Of a stretch of 64,000 nucleotides of DNA, positions 1-10,283 are shown in pieces. Both the position numbers and the translations under genes were made by a program. The notes beneath the pieces were generated by a model. The model worked only from the letters and a program-made list of their open reading frames with translations, made no database searches and was not told the origin of the DNA. The DNA is from Bog-473 sp963751335 (GTDB lineage: Bacteria; Actinomycetota; Acidimicrobiia; Acidimicrobiales; RAAP-2): positions 372,001 to 436,000 of the forward strand of contig CAVVUB010000001.1 of the NCBI GenBank assembly GCA_963751335.1, written 5' to 3'. The first letter of the stretch is position 1, and every line of letters starts with the position of its first letter.

Positions 1-210
1 CGCTCCTGCTCGCCCGGAGCCGGACGCGGTTCGTCGCTCGTGACGATGTGCCCGCTTATTGTCTCCACCTCCGTGCCGCAACCCCCCGGCGTTCGTCTCG
101 GGTCTGCCCTGCCCCATCGTCTCACACGCCCTCATCGGGCCACCGCCCTGGTGAAAGGGGCCGAGCAGCCCTCCTCAGGTTCCCAGGAGGCCGACGTAGA
201 GTAGCCACCC
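1..210. other. Left edge of window, no confident gene
   Basis: No complete gene is visible. One forward frame is open from base 2 to a TGA at 41-43 and reads as a Pro/Arg-rich tail, which could be the last residues of a gene that begins outside the window, but 13 residues are too few to identify. The rest is upstream sequence of the glycosyltransferase gene that starts at 211; a purine-rich patch (AGGAGG around 185-190) lies about 20 bases before its ATG, somewhat far for a ribosome binding site. Confidence 0.3.
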
Positions 211-1648
211 ATGATCGGCAGGGCGAGGCACGCCGGCGCCCGCTGGTGGCCGTGGCTCGCACTGTGGACCGCGGTGGGCCTCGGGATACGCCTGGGCACG
301 GTCTTCGGCCGGCCCAACCGGGTCGCGGGCGGTGACGCGTACTACAACCACAACGCGGCGAACCTGCTGGTGGCCGGCAAGGGATTCATCAATCCGTTCC
401 TCTACTACCCCCATGACCTGCACCACCATGTGCAGACGGCCTCGTGGCCGCCGCTGTTCGTCTTCGTGCTCGCCGCCGCCTCCCTGGTCGGGGCCAAGAG
501 CTTCCTCGCCCAACGCATCTGGTGCTGCATCATTGGGGCCGGTGGGGTCGTGCTGTGCGGCTACGTCGGCCGCGAGATCGGGGGCCGGCGCGTCGGTCTC
601 ATCGCCGCTCTGCTCGTGGCGGTCTATCCGAACATCTGGATGAGTGACGAGCTCGTGCTCTCAGAGACGCTCTCTCCCGTGCTGGTGGCCCTCGTGTTGC
701 TCACCGCGTACCGGTTCTGGAAGCGACCCGGCACCTGGAACGTCGTCTGGCTGGGCGCTGTCCATCGGTTTGGCCGCCCTCGGCCGAGACGAGCTCTCTC
801 TGCTCGCGGTGTTCATCCTCGTCCCGCTCGCCCTACTGGCCAAGACTCTGACATGGTGGCGCCGGATCGCGCTCGTCGGGATCGGCGGCCTCGTGGCGCT
901 GCTCCTCGTCGTCCCCTGGGTCGGCTACAACATGAGCCGTTTCAGTGATCCGGTTTACATCAGTTCCGGCCTCGGCATCACCTTGGCTTCGGCCAATTGC
1001 AACTCCACCTTCAACGGCCGGTACGAGGGCTACTGGTCCTTGCAATGCGCGGTCGTCGCGGCGAAACACGCGGAGACGAAGCCCGATGCGGACGAGTCGG
1101 TCCAGAGCTCCGAGGTCGAGGCGTACGCCCTCCACTACATCCGCACCCACGAGAACCGGCTCGTCCCGGTGGAGCTGGCTCGGCTCGGCCGCGCCTTCGG
1201 CTTCTTCCATCCCTTCCAGCAGGTCCATCTCGACTCCCTGGTGGAGACCCGTCCCTACCACTGGGCTCTCGTGGGCCTGTACATGTACTGGACCCTCCTC
1301 CTCCTGTCCGTGGGAGGTGTCATCATCCTGCGCCGGCGCCGGATCCCGGTCTTCCCCCTTCTGGCCATCGGGCTCGATGTGGCGCTCTCGGTGGCCGTGA
1401 CGTTCGGGCAGACCCGGTATCGCAGCACGTTCGAGGTCTCGCTCGTGCTCCTGGCCGCGGTCCAGCTCGACTGGTTCTGGAGTCGTCTGCGCCCCCAGCC
1501 GAGAGAGGTCCTCCACGGCGCTGAGACCGAGGGCGACAGAGTCGGAGAACTCGCCGCCCGGGCCGATGACGAGGCGGGTGAGGACTCCGACATCGACCCC
1601 CCCGCCCGCGCCGACGCGGACGTCGACCTGCCCACGCCGGCAGGATAG
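211..1648 (+). CDS. GT-C (family 39/ArnT-like) membrane glycosyltransferase, one frameshift
   Basis: Polytopic membrane protein that probably transfers a sugar from a polyprenyl-phosphate carrier to an envelope acceptor. The N-terminus has one membrane helix followed by an acidic GGDAYYN motif in the first external loop, the position of the catalytic Asp in GT39/PMT enzymes. About ten hydrophobic segments follow, then a hydrophilic, acidic Asp/Glu/Pro-rich cytoplasmic tail. The frame changes near 762 (TGGGCGCTG); removing one G joins both halves, so the gene is probably intact at about 478 residues. It is followed 16 bases later by a GT2 gene and a DUF2304 gene, a set typical of lipid-linked sugar synthesis plus transfer. 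Substrate and acceptor cannot be read from the sequence. Confidence 0.75.
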
Positions 1649-1664
1649 GGCCGGCAGTCCCTTC

Positions 1665-2417
1665 ATGGAGCTCGGGCCTGAGGTGCTCGTGGTGCTGCCC
1701 GCATTCAACGAGGCCCAGTCCGTGGCCGCGGTGATCGCGGAAGTCTTCGCGGTCGCTCCGAAGGTCCACGTGCTCGTGGTCGACGACGCTTCGGCGGACG
1801 GGACAGCGGTTCTGGCCCGTGCGGCGGGCGCCGATGTCATCTCCAATGTGTTCAATCTCGGGGTCGGCGGGGCCATGCGGGTCGGTTTCCGCTACGGCGC
1901 GGCTCGGGGCTTCCGGGCTCTCGTACAGGTGGACGCCGACGGGCAGCACGATCCGCGCGACCTGCCACGCCTCGTCGCTCCCCTGGAGGACGTCCCCGCG
2001 CCGCAGGTGGTCATCGGTGCCCGGTTCGCCGGAGCGGGCGACTTCGCCGTCCCGCGGGCCCGACGCTGGGCCATGCGCATGCTGTCGGCGCACCTCTCGC
2101 GTCGGACCCACGTCCACCTGACCGATGTGACGTCGGGCTACCGGGCACACAACCGAGCGGCGATGGAGCTCTTTACGCGGACGTATCCGGTCGACTACCT
2201 GGCCGACACGGTGGAGTCCCTGGTCATCGCGGCCGAGGCGGGAGGCCAGATCCTCCAAGTGCCGGTCGCCATGCGACCTCGCCACGGCGGTGTCCCCAGC
2301 CAGTCGCCGGCGCGGGCGGCGCTCTACCTCGTGCAGGTCACGTTGATGTTGGCGCTGAGCATCCTCCGGCGCCGGAGCACCCGAACCAGAACCACCAAGG
2401 AGGCAGAAACCAAATGA
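1665..2417 (+). CDS. Family 2 glycosyltransferase (polyprenyl-phosphate sugar synthase type)
   Basis: Predicted cytoplasmic GT-A fold enzyme that moves a sugar from a nucleotide donor to a polyprenyl phosphate. The 250-residue protein opens with the family signature LVVLPAFNEAQSV, then VVDDASADGT (donor site) and the metal-binding VQVDADGQHDP motif. A short hydrophobic C-terminal stretch could anchor it to the membrane. The ATG at 1665 is preferred over the longer open frame because the family motif begins about ten residues after it and the upstream residues are low-complexity Arg/Thr/Pro. Its stop overlaps the next ATG (ATGA). Sequence features do not separate glucose from mannose specificity. 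Confidence 0.85.
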   Translation: MELGPEVLVVLPAFNEAQSVAAVIAEVFAVAPKVHVLVVDDASADGTAVLARAAGADVISNVFNLGVGGAMRVGFRYGAARGFRALVQVDADGQHDPRDLPRLVAPLEDVPAPQVVIGARFAGAGDFAVPRARRWAMRMLSAHLSRRTHVHLTDVTSGYRAHNRAAMELFTRTYPVDYLADTVESLVIAAEAGGQILQVPVAMRPRHGGVPSQSPARAALYLVQVTLMLALSILRRRSTRTRTTKEAETK

Positions 2418-2785
2418 GCGGAGTCCACCTGATCGCGCTCCTCAGCGCGTTGGCCACACTCATCGTCATCGTCGAGCTGTCACGGCGACGCCAGCTCCCT
2501 GAGAAGTACGCCGTGGTCTGGCTCGGGGTCGGCGTGGTCGTTGCCGTCTTCGCCATTGCCCCGGGCCTGTTCAACCGGATCGCCCACGCGATGGGCGTCA
2601 TCAACCCGCCGGATCTCCTGGCGGTGCTGGCCTCGCTGTTCCTCCTCGTCGTCTGCGTCCAGCTCAGCTGGGAGATCGGCCGTCTCGAGGACAAGTCGCG
2701 CTCGCTCGCCGAGGAGGTGGCGCTGCTGCGCAAGGACGTCGACGACCTGGGCGCCCTCGACCGCCCCGCGCGCGACGGCGTCTGA
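2414..2785 (+). CDS. DUF2304 family small membrane protein
   Basis: A 123-residue protein with three hydrophobic helices (about residues 5-22, 34-52 and 67-86) followed by a charged helix predicted to be coiled coil (GRLEDKSRSLAEEVALL). Length, topology and position directly after a GT2 gene match DUF2304, a family often encoded beside polyprenyl-phosphate glycosyltransferases. The role is not established; a scaffold or partner for the neighbouring GT2 is plausible. It starts inside the GT2 stop (ATGA), so translation is probably coupled. The Arg between helix one and two and the Glu/Lys stretch are conserved-looking features of the family. Confidence 0.8.
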   Translation: MSGVHLIALLSALATLIVIVELSRRRQLPEKYAVVWLGVGVVVAVFAIAPGLFNRIAHAMGVINPPDLLAVLASLFLLVVCVQLSWEIGRLEDKSRSLAEEVALLRKDVDDLGALDRPARDGV

Positions 2786-2856
2786 ACCCAGTCAGCTCCG
2801 CATCGGCCGTGCGCGCCCGAAACTCGGGCATCGCGCGCTCCCCCGGGCGGTTCTCC

Positions 2857-4827
2857 TCAGCCCGGCGGGAGCGCGCCGAGGTCACCCGCGTCGCCGGAAG
2901 CGGCGAGGCTGACACAGTCGCTCACCCGGAGCGTGGCCACCGGGTGGTCGGGCTGGCCCGGGGCCAGTCCGGCGCACTGGTCCAGCGCAACGCCCTGCAC
3001 TCGGTAGGCCGCTTGGCGCGCCAGACCCGCCCCGACGTGTTCCCAGACCCAGGCCCCGGCCTGGAGAGTCGGTGGGCGGCCCAGAGCTGCCGTCATGAAG
3101 GCGGCGGCGAAGGCGGGGTCGCGGCCGCGTAAAGTCGGCGGCGCCGCCGTTTCGGGCGCGATGACCACGGTGGTGACGTGCCACACCCCCAGCGCCCGGC
3201 GCACGGCGGCGTACTGGGCCGGCGTCCCGCCAGGCTCCGGCAGGCCCACCCCGAAGTGGAGGTGCTTGAGCACCGCGACGCCCGCCTCGGCTGCGCCGGC
3301 CCGATTCTCCTGGTCCTGGGGCCCGCCACCGCCCGCCTGGCTGTAGTGCATCTCGTTGACGGCCTGCCAGGACAGGGCGGACTCCAACCCCGAGTAGGGC
3401 GTCGGGAAGGACAACAGGACCCGGTCCGGGGGCAGGGTCGGGGCGACGTCGCGATACCACGCGGGCAGGGTCACCTGTTCCATGGTGAAGGGCAGGCGCG
3501 CCCCGAAAAGGATCGCCATGGGCGCGAGGGCGACCCCGGTCACCGCGAGCGCGCCGACCGCGCCCCGCCAGTCCGGCGCGACCCGGTGCACGTGGTCCAG
3601 GATGACCGCCAACATGACGGCGGCGGCGAGGAAACCGAAGGCCATGAAGCGTTGCTCGATCACGTTCTCGATCACGGGGATCTTCTCGAAGACCTGGGCG
3701 GGTTCCCATTGCCCCGGGCGCGGCAGCAGCGAACAGGCGACGCACACCGCGAGCGTGAAGCCGAAGAACCACAGGCGCCTGTCCCGCCAATAGGCCACGG
3801 AGCCGGCGACGAGGACGGCCAGAAAGCTCCAGCCCAGGTAGGTCGACGAGGCCAGCGGGGCACCCTGGTAGCCGCTGAGCGCCAGGAAGACGATCTTCGC
3901 GGACGGGTCGGCCGTCGTCACGAAGCTCGACGGGAGGAAACCGCCGAGCTTCGCCAGGTTGGGCCAGACCAATCCCGAGAGGTGAGCCGGGCCGGCGAGT
4001 GCGAACCACATCGGCCAGGCGAGCAACACGGCAGCGACGGCGAGGCCGATGCCCAGTGCCCTGGCGGCATGGGGGGCCCTCTGCCGCACTCCGTCCCGGT
4101 CGGTCACCAGGGTGGCGGCCACCAGGGCGACGATGCACACGACGATGACGACGACCGCGACCGCCAACAGTTCGGTGGAAATGAAGAATTGCGCGAACAC
4201 GAGAAGGCCCAAGAGGACTCCCGCCCAGAGCGAGCTGTGGCGCTGGCGGATCAGGATCTCGTCGAGGACGGCCAGGATGAGGGGCAACAGCATGAGCGCC
4301 GCCGTCATGAGGTGGGCGAACTGGAGATTCGACAGGACGAACGGGGAGAAGCCGAAGAGCAGCCCACCGACGAAGGCAGCCGGAGTCCACGGAGCCCAGC
4401 GCCGGATCACGACGAAGGCGGTGAAGGCGGTCAGCGCCGGCGCCACCGTGGAGGCGACGTTGAGCGACGCGACCGGGCCCCAGATCCACGTGACGGGCAC
4501 GAGCGGGATGCTGAGCCCCGTCACCGAGGTCTGGGCCAGCAGGTTGATGCCGCCCGGGTGGAAGAGTGCTGTGGAGAAGAACGGGTTCTGCCCGTGGGCC
4601 AGGGCCGTGGCGGGCCACTGGAAGAACCAGAGGAACAGGGCCGGGTCCCCGCAACCGCACAGGGTGTGCGTGGACGCTCCCTGGGTCCAGGCGTGCACCC
4701 ACAGCACGAACCCGACTGCGAGATAGATCGCGCCCGCGCCGGCGAGGGTCATCCACGGGCGCCACCGCCACGCCCGGCTCGCCGCGTGTTCAGCCAGCGT
4801 CGAGTGTGCCCGCAGTGGCGGCGGCAC
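2857..4827 (-). CDS. Large polytopic membrane protein, GT-C-like
   Basis: The protein is 656 residues with about eleven predicted membrane helices in the first 450 residues and a soluble C-terminal half. After the first helix comes a loop with CGCGDPALFLWFFQWP, then NPFFSTALFHPGGINLL. This layout (acidic residue in the first external loop, aromatic-rich segment, HPGG turn) resembles GT-C glycosyltransferases found in actinobacterial envelope loci, but I cannot assign a named family. The gene overlaps the 3' end of the upstream flavoprotein gene by 38 bases on the same strand and lies in a minus-strand run with two further GT-C proteins. No frameshift is apparent. Transfer of a sugar to an envelope polymer is an inference from fold and context. 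Confidence 0.6.
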   Translation of the reverse strand: MPPPLRAHSTLAEHAASRAWRWRPWMTLAGAGAIYLAVGFVLWVHAWTQGASTHTLCGCGDPALFLWFFQWPATALAHGQNPFFSTALFHPGGINLLAQTSVTGLSIPLVPVTWIWGPVASLNVASTVAPALTAFTAFVVIRRWAPWTPAAFVGGLLFGFSPFVLSNLQFAHLMTAALMLLPLILAVLDEILIRQRHSSLWAGVLLGLLVFAQFFISTELLAVAVVVIVVCIVALVAATLVTDRDGVRQRAPHAARALGIGLAVAAVLLAWPMWFALAGPAHLSGLVWPNLAKLGGFLPSSFVTTADPSAKIVFLALSGYQGAPLASSTYLGWSFLAVLVAGSVAYWRDRRLWFFGFTLAVCVACSLLPRPGQWEPAQVFEKIPVIENVIEQRFMAFGFLAAAVMLAVILDHVHRVAPDWRGAVGALAVTGVALAPMAILFGARLPFTMEQVTLPAWYRDVAPTLPPDRVLLSFPTPYSGLESALSWQAVNEMHYSQAGGGGPQDQENRAGAAEAGVAVLKHLHFGVGLPEPGGTPAQYAAVRRALGVWHVTTVVIAPETAAPPTLRGRDPAFAAAFMTAALGRPPTLQAGAWVWEHVGAGLARQAAYRVQGVALDQCAGLAPGQPDHPVATLRVSDCVSLAASGDAGDLGALPPG

Positions 4828-6280
4828 GCCGCGGCAGCACCGGGGCGTCGCGTCCGGTCGACCCCGCCTCGTGGTACTCCTCCTCGACGTTCACCGTCCA
4901 CACGTCGTGGTCGGCTCCGAAGATGTTCTCGACCGTCAGCATCGCGGTGTACATCGAGTGATCCTGGTTGTTGTACTTGTGCATGCCGTTGCGGCCCACC
5001 GGGTGGATGTTGGGGGCCTCGGCCTCGATCCACTTGCGGATCGTGTTGACGTTGTCCTTGTAGGCGAAGTCGTAGTACGGGTACGCCTTGGGCACGCGCA
5101 CGACGTAGCCGTGCTCCACGTCGCCGGGGGCGGCCAGGCCGAGCGAGATCAGCTCCTTGGTGGCCAGCGCGATGAGGTCGTCGTCGGGCGTGTTCCACAT
5201 GGCATCGCCCTCGAAGACGAAGTACTCGAGGCCGAGGCAGGTGCGCCCGTCCTTGACCAGGTAGGGCGACCAGGAGCCGTAGTTCTGGATGCGCCCGACC
5301 TCGACGTCGGTGGCGTGGATGTAGATCCAGTTGTCGGGGAAGCTGCGCGACTCGGGCACGACGAGCGCGACGGTGAGGTAGTCGCGGTAGTGCAGGTCGT
5401 CGGCCGCCGCCGTCACCTCGAGCGGAGGGGGCGGCGTGATGGTGTGCACCAGCTCGCGCATGGGCATGGTCGAGATCACGTGCGAGGCCGGCGACGGTGT
5501 GCGTCGGTCCCGTCCTGCGTGTAGGTGACCGAGCGGGCCCGCCCACCGACCACGTTGATGCCGGTCAGCCGGGCCGACATCTCCAGGGTCCCCCCGGCGG
5601 CCTGCACCTTCTCGGCGCAGACCTCCCACATCATCCCGGGCCCGAACTTGGGGTACTGGAACTCCTCGATGAGGGTCGTGATCTCGGTCTGGCCCCGCTT
5701 GGGCAGGATGCGCATTGAGCACCGCCTTGCCCAGATCGAGGTTCTTGACCCGCTGGGCGGCCCAGTCGGCGGGCATCTCCGAGACGGGCACACCCCACAC
5801 CTTCTCGGTGTAGGTCTTGAAGAAGGTCCGGTAGAGGCGCCAGCCGAAGCGTTTGACCAGCCAGTTCTCGTAGTTGGACTCGTCCTCGGGCGGGCGGATC
5901 CGGGCCCAGAGGTAGGAGAAGCCGCAGAGGATGGCCTCCCAGAGGCCCAGGTTGCGCAGGGCGTTGAGCGCCTTGAGCGGGTAGTCGTAGAACTTGCCCT
6001 GGTAGAAGATCCGGCTCATGCGGGGCCGCAGCATGAAGTCGCCCTCGGGCAGGATCTCGTGCCAGAGCGCCTCCACCTCGGGCACCTTGGTGAAGAAGCG
6101 GTGGCCGCCCAGGTCGAAGCGCCAGCCGTCCTTGAGCACGGTGCGGCTGATCCCGCCGACGACGTCGTCCGCCTCGAGCACGACGGGGTGCGCTCCCCGC
6201 TTGGTGAGCAGGTAGGCGGCGGTCAGGCCACCGGGGCCCGCGCCGGCGATGACGACCGGTTCGCCCTCTGCTGCAGCCAC
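4790..6280 (-). CDS. FAD-dependent oxidoreductase, UDP-galactopyranose-mutase/amine-oxidase-like, two frameshifts
   Basis: Flavoprotein with an N-terminal Rossmann motif (VVIAGAGPGGLTAAYLL) that binds the FAD ADP moiety, followed by GGHRFFTKVPEVEALW and a long region with FKTYTEKVWGVP and ADWAAQRVKNL, hallmarks of a flavoprotein family that recurs in bacterial polysaccharide and glycolipid loci. Family members resemble UDP-galactopyranose mutase and protoporphyrinogen oxidase; the exact reaction is not known to me. Frameshifts near 5717 and 5500 split it; each is repaired by removing one base, giving about 495 residues. Its neighbours are GT-C glycosyltransferases, so a role in making or modifying a sugar or polyprenyl-linked intermediate is likely. 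Confidence 0.7.
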   Translation of the reverse strand: MAAAEGEPVVIAGAGPGGLTAAYLLTKRGAHPVVLEADDVVGGISRTVLKDGWRFDLGGHRFFTKVPEVEALWHEILPEGDFMLRPRMSRIFYQGKFYDYPLKALNALRNLGLWEAILCGFSYLWARIRPPEDESNYENWLVKRFGWRLYRTFFKTYTEKVWGVPVSEMPADWAAQRVKNLDLGKAVLNAHPAQAGPDRDHDPHRGVPVPQVRARDDVGGLRREGAGRRGDPGDVGPADRHQRGRWAGPLGHLHAGRDRRTPSPASHVISTMPMRELVHTITPPPPLEVTAAADDLHYRDYLTVALVVPESRSFPDNWIYIHATDVEVGRIQNYGSWSPYLVKDGRTCLGLEYFVFEGDAMWNTPDDDLIALATKELISLGLAAPGDVEHGYVVRVPKAYPYYDFAYKDNVNTIRKWIEAEAPNIHPVGRNGMHKYNNQDHSMYTAMLTVENIFGADHDVWTVNVEEEYHEAGSTGRDAPVLPRRAAATAGTLDAG

Positions 6281-6378
6281 GATCGGGCCAGGTTAGCGGA
6301 CCCCCTGGTTAGCCCTCTGGGAGCCTCCGGGCCTGCTCGGGGTGGCCGGGCGCCGGCCCGGCCCCGCGGGCGCGGGAA

Positions 6379-7617
6379 TCAGGGCACCGAGATGTTGAGG
6401 AAGGCCAGCAGGGAGTAGCCGGCCAGGCCGGCCGCCAGCAGGGTGAGCACGGTCCGCTCGAGCTGCGGCTCGCCCAGGACGAAGGCGGCCGCCCATGGAG
6501 AGCGGGAAGGCGCTCATGGCGTAGCGCTCGAAGGAATCGAGGTTGGAGCCGGACAGGGCGACGGCCAGCACCCCGGCCGCGAAGAGGGTGTAGGGGGCCG
6601 GGAGGCGGCGCCAGCAGACGACCAGCATGGCCAGGGCCAGCAGCACCCAGGGCACGTGCAGGGCGGTGCCGACATGGTGGTGCAGCAGCCCGCGGGCGTC
6701 GTGGAACAGCTCGGTGACCGGGTCGGTCAACCCCGCCGTGATGGGCGTTCTCGGCCTGCACCCGCAACGGGGCCAGCCAGTCCCCCACCTCGCGGTCGGC
6801 CCAGGCCCCGAAGGCGAGCAGGCCGACGAAGGGCGCGGCCGACGGCGCCGATGCCCGGCGACGCGCTCGGAGCGTCCGAGGCGGGTCCACCAGCGCACCA
6901 GCTCGGCCAGGACGGCCAGGACGAGGAGCAACCCGATGGGCCGGGTCAGCGCGGCCAGGAAGACCAGGCCGGCGGCCAGGGCGAAGTGGGGCCGGGCCCT
7001 CGACGCGGTCGGGTCGGCGGGCGCAGGGCCAGGAAGCAGCCGACGGCGAGGAGCAGGAGGACCGACTCGGCGTACCCCATGACGAGCACGAAGGAGGCGG
7101 GCAGCAGGCTGAGGATCCAGACGGTGCGCCGGGCCCGGGCCGGCTCGCCGAGCTCGCGCCGGACCAGGACGTAGAGCAGGGCGGTGGCGGCCAGCGCGGC
7201 CGCGTTGGCCAGCAGCACGAGCGCCGGGCCGTCGCCGAGACCCGGGATCCAGGCCAGCCCGTGGGTGAGCAGCGGGCACGAGCGGGAAGAAGCGCAGCGA
7301 CTGAGGTGCCCAGCGGCTGGTAGCCGACGCCGGGCGATGCTCTCGTACCAGCCGGCGTCCCAGCCGAGCAGGCCCTGGTGCACCCGGAGCACGGTGGCCC
7401 CGTTGGCCGGATGGGTCCGGTCCACCACGAAGTGGGCCAGGCCGAGCGCACCCAGGACGACGACCCGGGCCACGACGAAGGGGAGGAGTGCCTCGCGCAG
7501 CGACTCGGGCAGGCGGTCCCAGAGCCGCACGAGCGACGCCGCGGGCACGGGCCGGACCGGGGCCTCGGCGCCGGCCTCGGCCGGACCGACCTGGGCTGGC
7601 CCAGCGCTCCCCGTCAT
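6379..7617 (-). CDS. PIG-V-like membrane mannosyltransferase, several frameshifts
   Basis: Polytopic membrane protein with the WDAGWYESIA motif soon after the first helix, then a large block of helices including VWILSLLPASFVLVMGYAES. The WDxxWY plus MGYAES pattern is that of PIG-V-like bacterial mannosyltransferases, which are GT-C enzymes using polyprenyl-phosphate mannose. Frame changes occur near 7310, 7275, 7005, 6850, 6740 and 6490; the ones at 6740 and 6490 are each fixed by deleting one base. After correction the frame runs to a TGA at 6379-6381, ending in LNISVP. A polyprenol-phosphate mannose synthase that could feed such an enzyme is encoded at 55.7-56.5 kb. Specificity is inferred. 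Confidence 0.6.
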
Positions 7618-7629
7618 GGCCTCACGATG

Positions 7630-9246
7630 TCACGAACCGACGAAGACGAACTCGGTCAGGTTCATGGGCTCGTAGAAGAGCGCCGGCCGGTTGACGCACG
7701 AAGTTGCGGGCGCCGCCGCCGCTCTGGGTGGCCAGCGTGCTCAGGTTCGGCGGCGATCTGTCTCGCACCTGATGCCGTAGGTCTGGTAGCCGGGCTGCCA
7801 GACCAACCACACCGTGTGCGAGCCGCGCCTTGTGGGCCACGAAGTCGGCGAAGGCCGCCGGGCTGGCCCCGTGGACCGTCTTGGCGTAGTCGACCCAGTC
7901 GACGATGGCCGGACCGGTGCGGCGGGGATAGGTGAGCATGTCGTAACTGCGAGCTGTGTCGTCCACCTGGCGGTAGACCGACGGGCCGAGCTGGTCGGGG
8001 CAGAAGGCGACGACGTCGCCCGCCTTGGCGTGCGTGTTGATGGCCGCCGCCACCTGGCCGGCCTGGGTGCGCTGGGTCGTGACGTTCTGCGCCGAGGACA
8101 CGAGCCCGGCGATCACGGCCACGCCCACCACGGCCGCCCGCACCTTGGGGTCGAGCAGCGTGGTGGTGCCCAGCGCGATGACGAGCAGCAGCGGCAGGAA
8201 GACCACGGCGGCGTAGCGCGACGAGAACGCGCTGCGGGTGAGGATGCCGCCGGCGATGGCGGCGAAGAGGGTGCCGACCACGATGAAGGTGGCGCCGCGC
8301 GAGCGCGGTCGGGTGTGCAGGTCGAGTTCGATGATGCGATCGGATCTTGCCCAACCCGAAGAGGGCAAGGGCGAGCATGGCGAAGTAGACGACGGCGAGC
8401 AGACGACCCTGGTCGGTGCCGCTCGGCTGAGGTCGAACCCTGGTTGTCGGTGAAGCCGGTGACCGCGTTGATGACGGCGGAGAAGTTCGGCGGCGCGGCC
8501 CAGGGCGTCGCCGTGTGCTGCGACTGGTAGATGAACGTGGGCACCCAGGGCAGGAAGAGGACGCCGCCCACCGACGAGAGCGAGGAAGGCGGGCACCGGC
8601 GCGGTCGAGGCAGCTGCCCGTGGCGCCGGTCGCGCACAATGGGGACGAGCAGCCACAGCCCGGTCACGCCGACCAGGTAGAGCGACCAGTACTGGGTGTA
8701 GAGAAGCGCAGCAGCCACGACGGCCACCGCGATCAGGTTGCCCGGCCGCGGCGCCTCGATGGCCCGCTGCAAGGCCAGGAAGCCGAGGCCGGTCACGAGG
8801 ATGACCAGCGCGTACATGCGGGCCTCGGTGCCGTAGTAGACGGCGAAGGGTGCGCTGGCCAGCAGCACGAGGGTGGTCCAGGCCACGGCCCGGCCGCCGA
8901 AGCGCTTCCCGCAGAGCCAGGCGACGGGCAGGGTCAGGACGGCGATGATGCCCGAGAGGGCGCGGACGGCGTCGTTGGACTGGCCGAAGAGGGCGATCCA
9001 GAAGTGGAGGAGGTAGTAGTAGAGCGGCGGCGCCCCGTCGTGCTTGAGCGCCTCGGGAATGGCGTGCAGGGGCAGGCGGGCGATGTCGACGGTGAGCGCC
9101 TCGTCGAGCCAGAGGCCGGAGCGGGTCCAGAAACGGAGCACCAACCCGACCGCCACCACGAGCACCACGCCCACCGCCGGCGACGCAGGCGCGTGCGACC
9201 GGTGAGAGCGGGAACCTCCTCTGGCATGGGGCGCATGGTAGGACAA
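7630..9246 (-). CDS. GT39-type membrane glycosyltransferase, several frameshifts
   Basis: The N-terminal half is clean and shows the GT39 layout: helix one, then SGLWLDEAL with the acidic pair in the first external loop, then GAPPLYYYLLHFW, then YGTEARMYAL. These motifs identify the family (Pfam PMT_2) in bacteria; the substrate is probably a polyprenyl-phosphate sugar. Frame changes occur near 8635, 8580, 8435, 8345, 7815, 7755 and 7695. The corrected C-terminus ends FYEPMNLTEFVFVGS at a TGA at 7630-7632, 12 bases before the PIG-V-like gene. Upstream, 89 bases separate it from the divergent ABC importer operon, so this short gap must hold both promoters. Confidence 0.7.
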
Positions 9247-9335
9247 GGGGGTCGCGGTCTAGGATCATCCGCCGCCGAGGCGGGGCTGCGACCCCGGGGG
9301 GACCGGGCGGGACCGAGGGGGGGAAAGAAGCAGAC

Positions 9336-10283
9336 GTGGGCCGTTACATCGCCAAGAGAGTCGTGCTCCTCGTCATCATCATCATCTTCGTCTCCATCGC
9401 CACGTTCTTCCTCGTCCATCTGCTCCCCGGCAACCCCGCCATCACCATCCTCGGCCCCAACGCCACGCCGCAGAACCTGGCCACGGTCAACGCGCAGCTC
9501 GGACTGGACAAGCCGCTCTGGCAGCAGTACTTCATCTGGCTCGGTCACGTCTTCCAGGGCAACCTGGGCCAGTCGTACACGACGCACCAGTCGACGACGA
9601 CCATCATCGCCCAGTCCTTCCCCATCGACCTCGAGCTGATCATCTTCTCGCAGATCCTGGCCTTCGCCATCGCCTTCCCCATGGCGATGCACGCGGCGCG
9701 CAAGCCCAACCGGCTCTTCGACCAGGCCGCCAACAGCACGACGTTCGCCATGCTGGCGCTACCCCCGTTCGTCATCGCGCCGGTGCTCGTGCTCCTCTTC
9801 GCCGTGCACTGGCACGTCTTCCCGGGCCCGGCGTCGTACGTTCCGCTGACCCAGGACTTCTGGTCCAACATCCATACGATGTTGTTACCGTCGATCGTGC
9901 TCGCGCTGGGTGGGATCGTCGTCTACTTCCGATTGCTGCGCAACGACCTCATCTCGACCTTGCAAGAGGACTTCATCACCATGGCCCGCTCGAAGGGCTT
10001 GAGCGACCGCCGCATCATGTGGCGCCACGCCCTGCGACCGTCGTCCATTTCGCTGCTGGCCTCGGCCGGCGTCACCATCGGCAGCCTGATCGCCGGCACC
10101 TTCATCGTCGAGCTGCTGCTGCAGATGCCCGGGCTCGGGTACCAGCTCATCTCCGCCGTGAACCAGGACGACTACACGGTGGTGCAGGGCATCACCCTCT
10201 TCGTGGCCGTGGCCATCGTGCTGATCAACTTCATCTTCGACTTCCTGTTCACCATCGTCGACCCGAGGATCGCCCGTGAGTAG
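9336..10283 (+). CDS. Oligopeptide/dipeptide-type ABC importer permease (DppB/OppB family)
   Basis: Inner-membrane permease of 315 residues, the usual DppB length, with six predicted helices. The first helix is followed by the HLLPGNPA segment and a periplasmic domain, as in the family. The EAA loop that docks the ATPase reads ITMARSKGLSDRRIMWRHALR. GTG at 9336 is preceded by a strong purine-rich ribosome binding site (GGGGGAAAGAAG). The frame is intact, unlike the rest of the operon. The stop overlaps the GTG of the next permease. It heads an operon of two permeases, two ATPases, an ATP-grasp enzyme and a DUF5996 protein; no substrate-binding protein gene is present. Confidence 0.9.
   Translation: MGRYIAKRVVLLVIIIIFVSIATFFLVHLLPGNPAITILGPNATPQNLATVNAQLGLDKPLWQQYFIWLGHVFQGNLGQSYTTHQSTTTIIAQSFPIDLELIIFSQILAFAIAFPMAMHAARKPNRLFDQAANSTTFAMLALPPFVIAPVLVLLFAVHWHVFPGPASYVPLTQDFWSNIHTMLLPSIVLALGGIVVYFRLLRNDLISTLQEDFITMARSKGLSDRRIMWRHALRPSSISLLASAGVTIGSLIAGTFIVELLLQMPGLGYQLISAVNQDDYTVVQGITLFVAVAIVLINFIFDFLFTIVDPRIARE

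Noticed and set aside
3178..5049. Very long open frame antisense to the membrane protein at 2857-4827
   Set aside because: Composition is Arg/Asp/Gly/Gln-rich with no domain, as expected for the complement of a GC-rich gene. The minus-strand product has clear membrane helices.
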